The notes below the pieces were generated by a model. That model was not told where the DNA came from. It searched no databases and was given only the letters and a program-made list of their open reading frames with translations. From an uncultured Prevotellaceae bacterium (lineage in GTDB: Bacteria; Bacteroidota; Bacteroidia; Bacteroidales; Bacteroidaceae): 40,982 nucleotides of DNA. Shown here one piece after another: positions 40,937-40,982 of this stretch. The stretch covers positions 1-40,982 of the forward strand of contig CAJKQZ010000002.1 of assembly GCA_905202115.1 (NCBI GenBank). Direction: 5' to 3'. The position numbers and the translations under genes are program-made. The number at the start of each line of letters is the position of its first letter. The stretch's first letter is position 1.

Positions 40937-40982
40937 AAATCAGCAGATGTATATATAGCAAAAAATATGTCTGAGATATTTT
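40880..40982 (-). repeat. Family B palindromic repeat, copy B5, cut by window end
   Basis: Reverse orientation. The right flank (GCAGACAAAAACGGT, CAAGTACTTGAAAATC, then TATATATAGCAAAAAATATG) matches B2-B4 read backwards and leads into the first half of the 42-base palindrome, where the window ends. Confidence 0.88.

Overview
The window looks like chromosome of a member of Bacteroidales (phylum Bacteroidota). The evidence is gene content (DUF4494 next to a YggS-like gene, DUF4468, a TamB with an AsmA-like N-terminus, a LytS/LytTR pair, a VorB-type 2-oxoacid:ferredoxin oxidoreductase operon with a leading TPR gene), promoter-like sites of the Bacteroidota form (TTG or TTTG, about 19-21 bases, then TAnnTTTG), and mostly weak Shine-Dalgarno sequences. 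Genus and species cannot be read from the sequence. No transposase, integrase, phage or plasmid gene is visible. The gene content is mostly housekeeping.

Layout. 0.5-5.4 kb (+): endonuclease III (nth), a large secreted amidase/golvesin-like/FN3 protein, an unknown 99-residue protein and a PP2C-type phosphatase. 5.8-10.7 kb: an OmpA-type lipoprotein (-), mfd (+), a histidine phosphatase (-). 10.8-15.5 kb (+): an HdeD-like membrane protein, then an operon of TPR protein, ferredoxin, VorB-like alpha subunit, a small membrane protein, the TPP-binding beta subunit and the gamma subunit, closed by a strong terminator. 15.8-18.5 kb (-): tRNA-Pro(UGG), an FtsX/LolC-E-type permease and a class I aminotransferase. 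19.2-26.1 kb (+): DUF4494, YggS-like, rsmG, an MBL-fold hydrolase and tamB. 26.5-31.9 kb: riboflavin synthase (-), divergent from a TolC/MacA/ABC-ATPase/MacB-like efflux operon (+). 32.4-35.0 kb (+): LytS-type sensor kinase, LytTR regulator, DUF4468 protein. 35.4-40.7 kb (-): NudC-like NADH pyrophosphatase, and an operon nadC, C69 dipeptidase, phosphohexomutase. The right end has a short ORF with an unusually good ribosome binding site.

The most unusual content lies between the genes. Nine copies of two related palindromic repeat families interrupt the window about every 3-7 kb, and every copy is intergenic. Family A (four copies, about 220 bp) has a central inverted repeat with 22-23-base arms and small TGACA/TGTCA hairpins near its ends. 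Family B (five copies, about 180 bp, two cut by the window edges) is centred on a 42-base palindrome, perfect in two of the three complete copies. Both are built from the same ATCTCAGACAT / AATTATCTC units. I did not recognise them as a named element. They could be non-autonomous mobile repeats, bidirectional terminators or chromosome-organisation sites.

Other points to check: tamB has no ATG, GTG or TTG in front of its membrane anchor and may start at ATT; its N-terminal half differs in base composition from its C-terminal half; and a small membrane protein gene sits inside the oxidoreductase operon.
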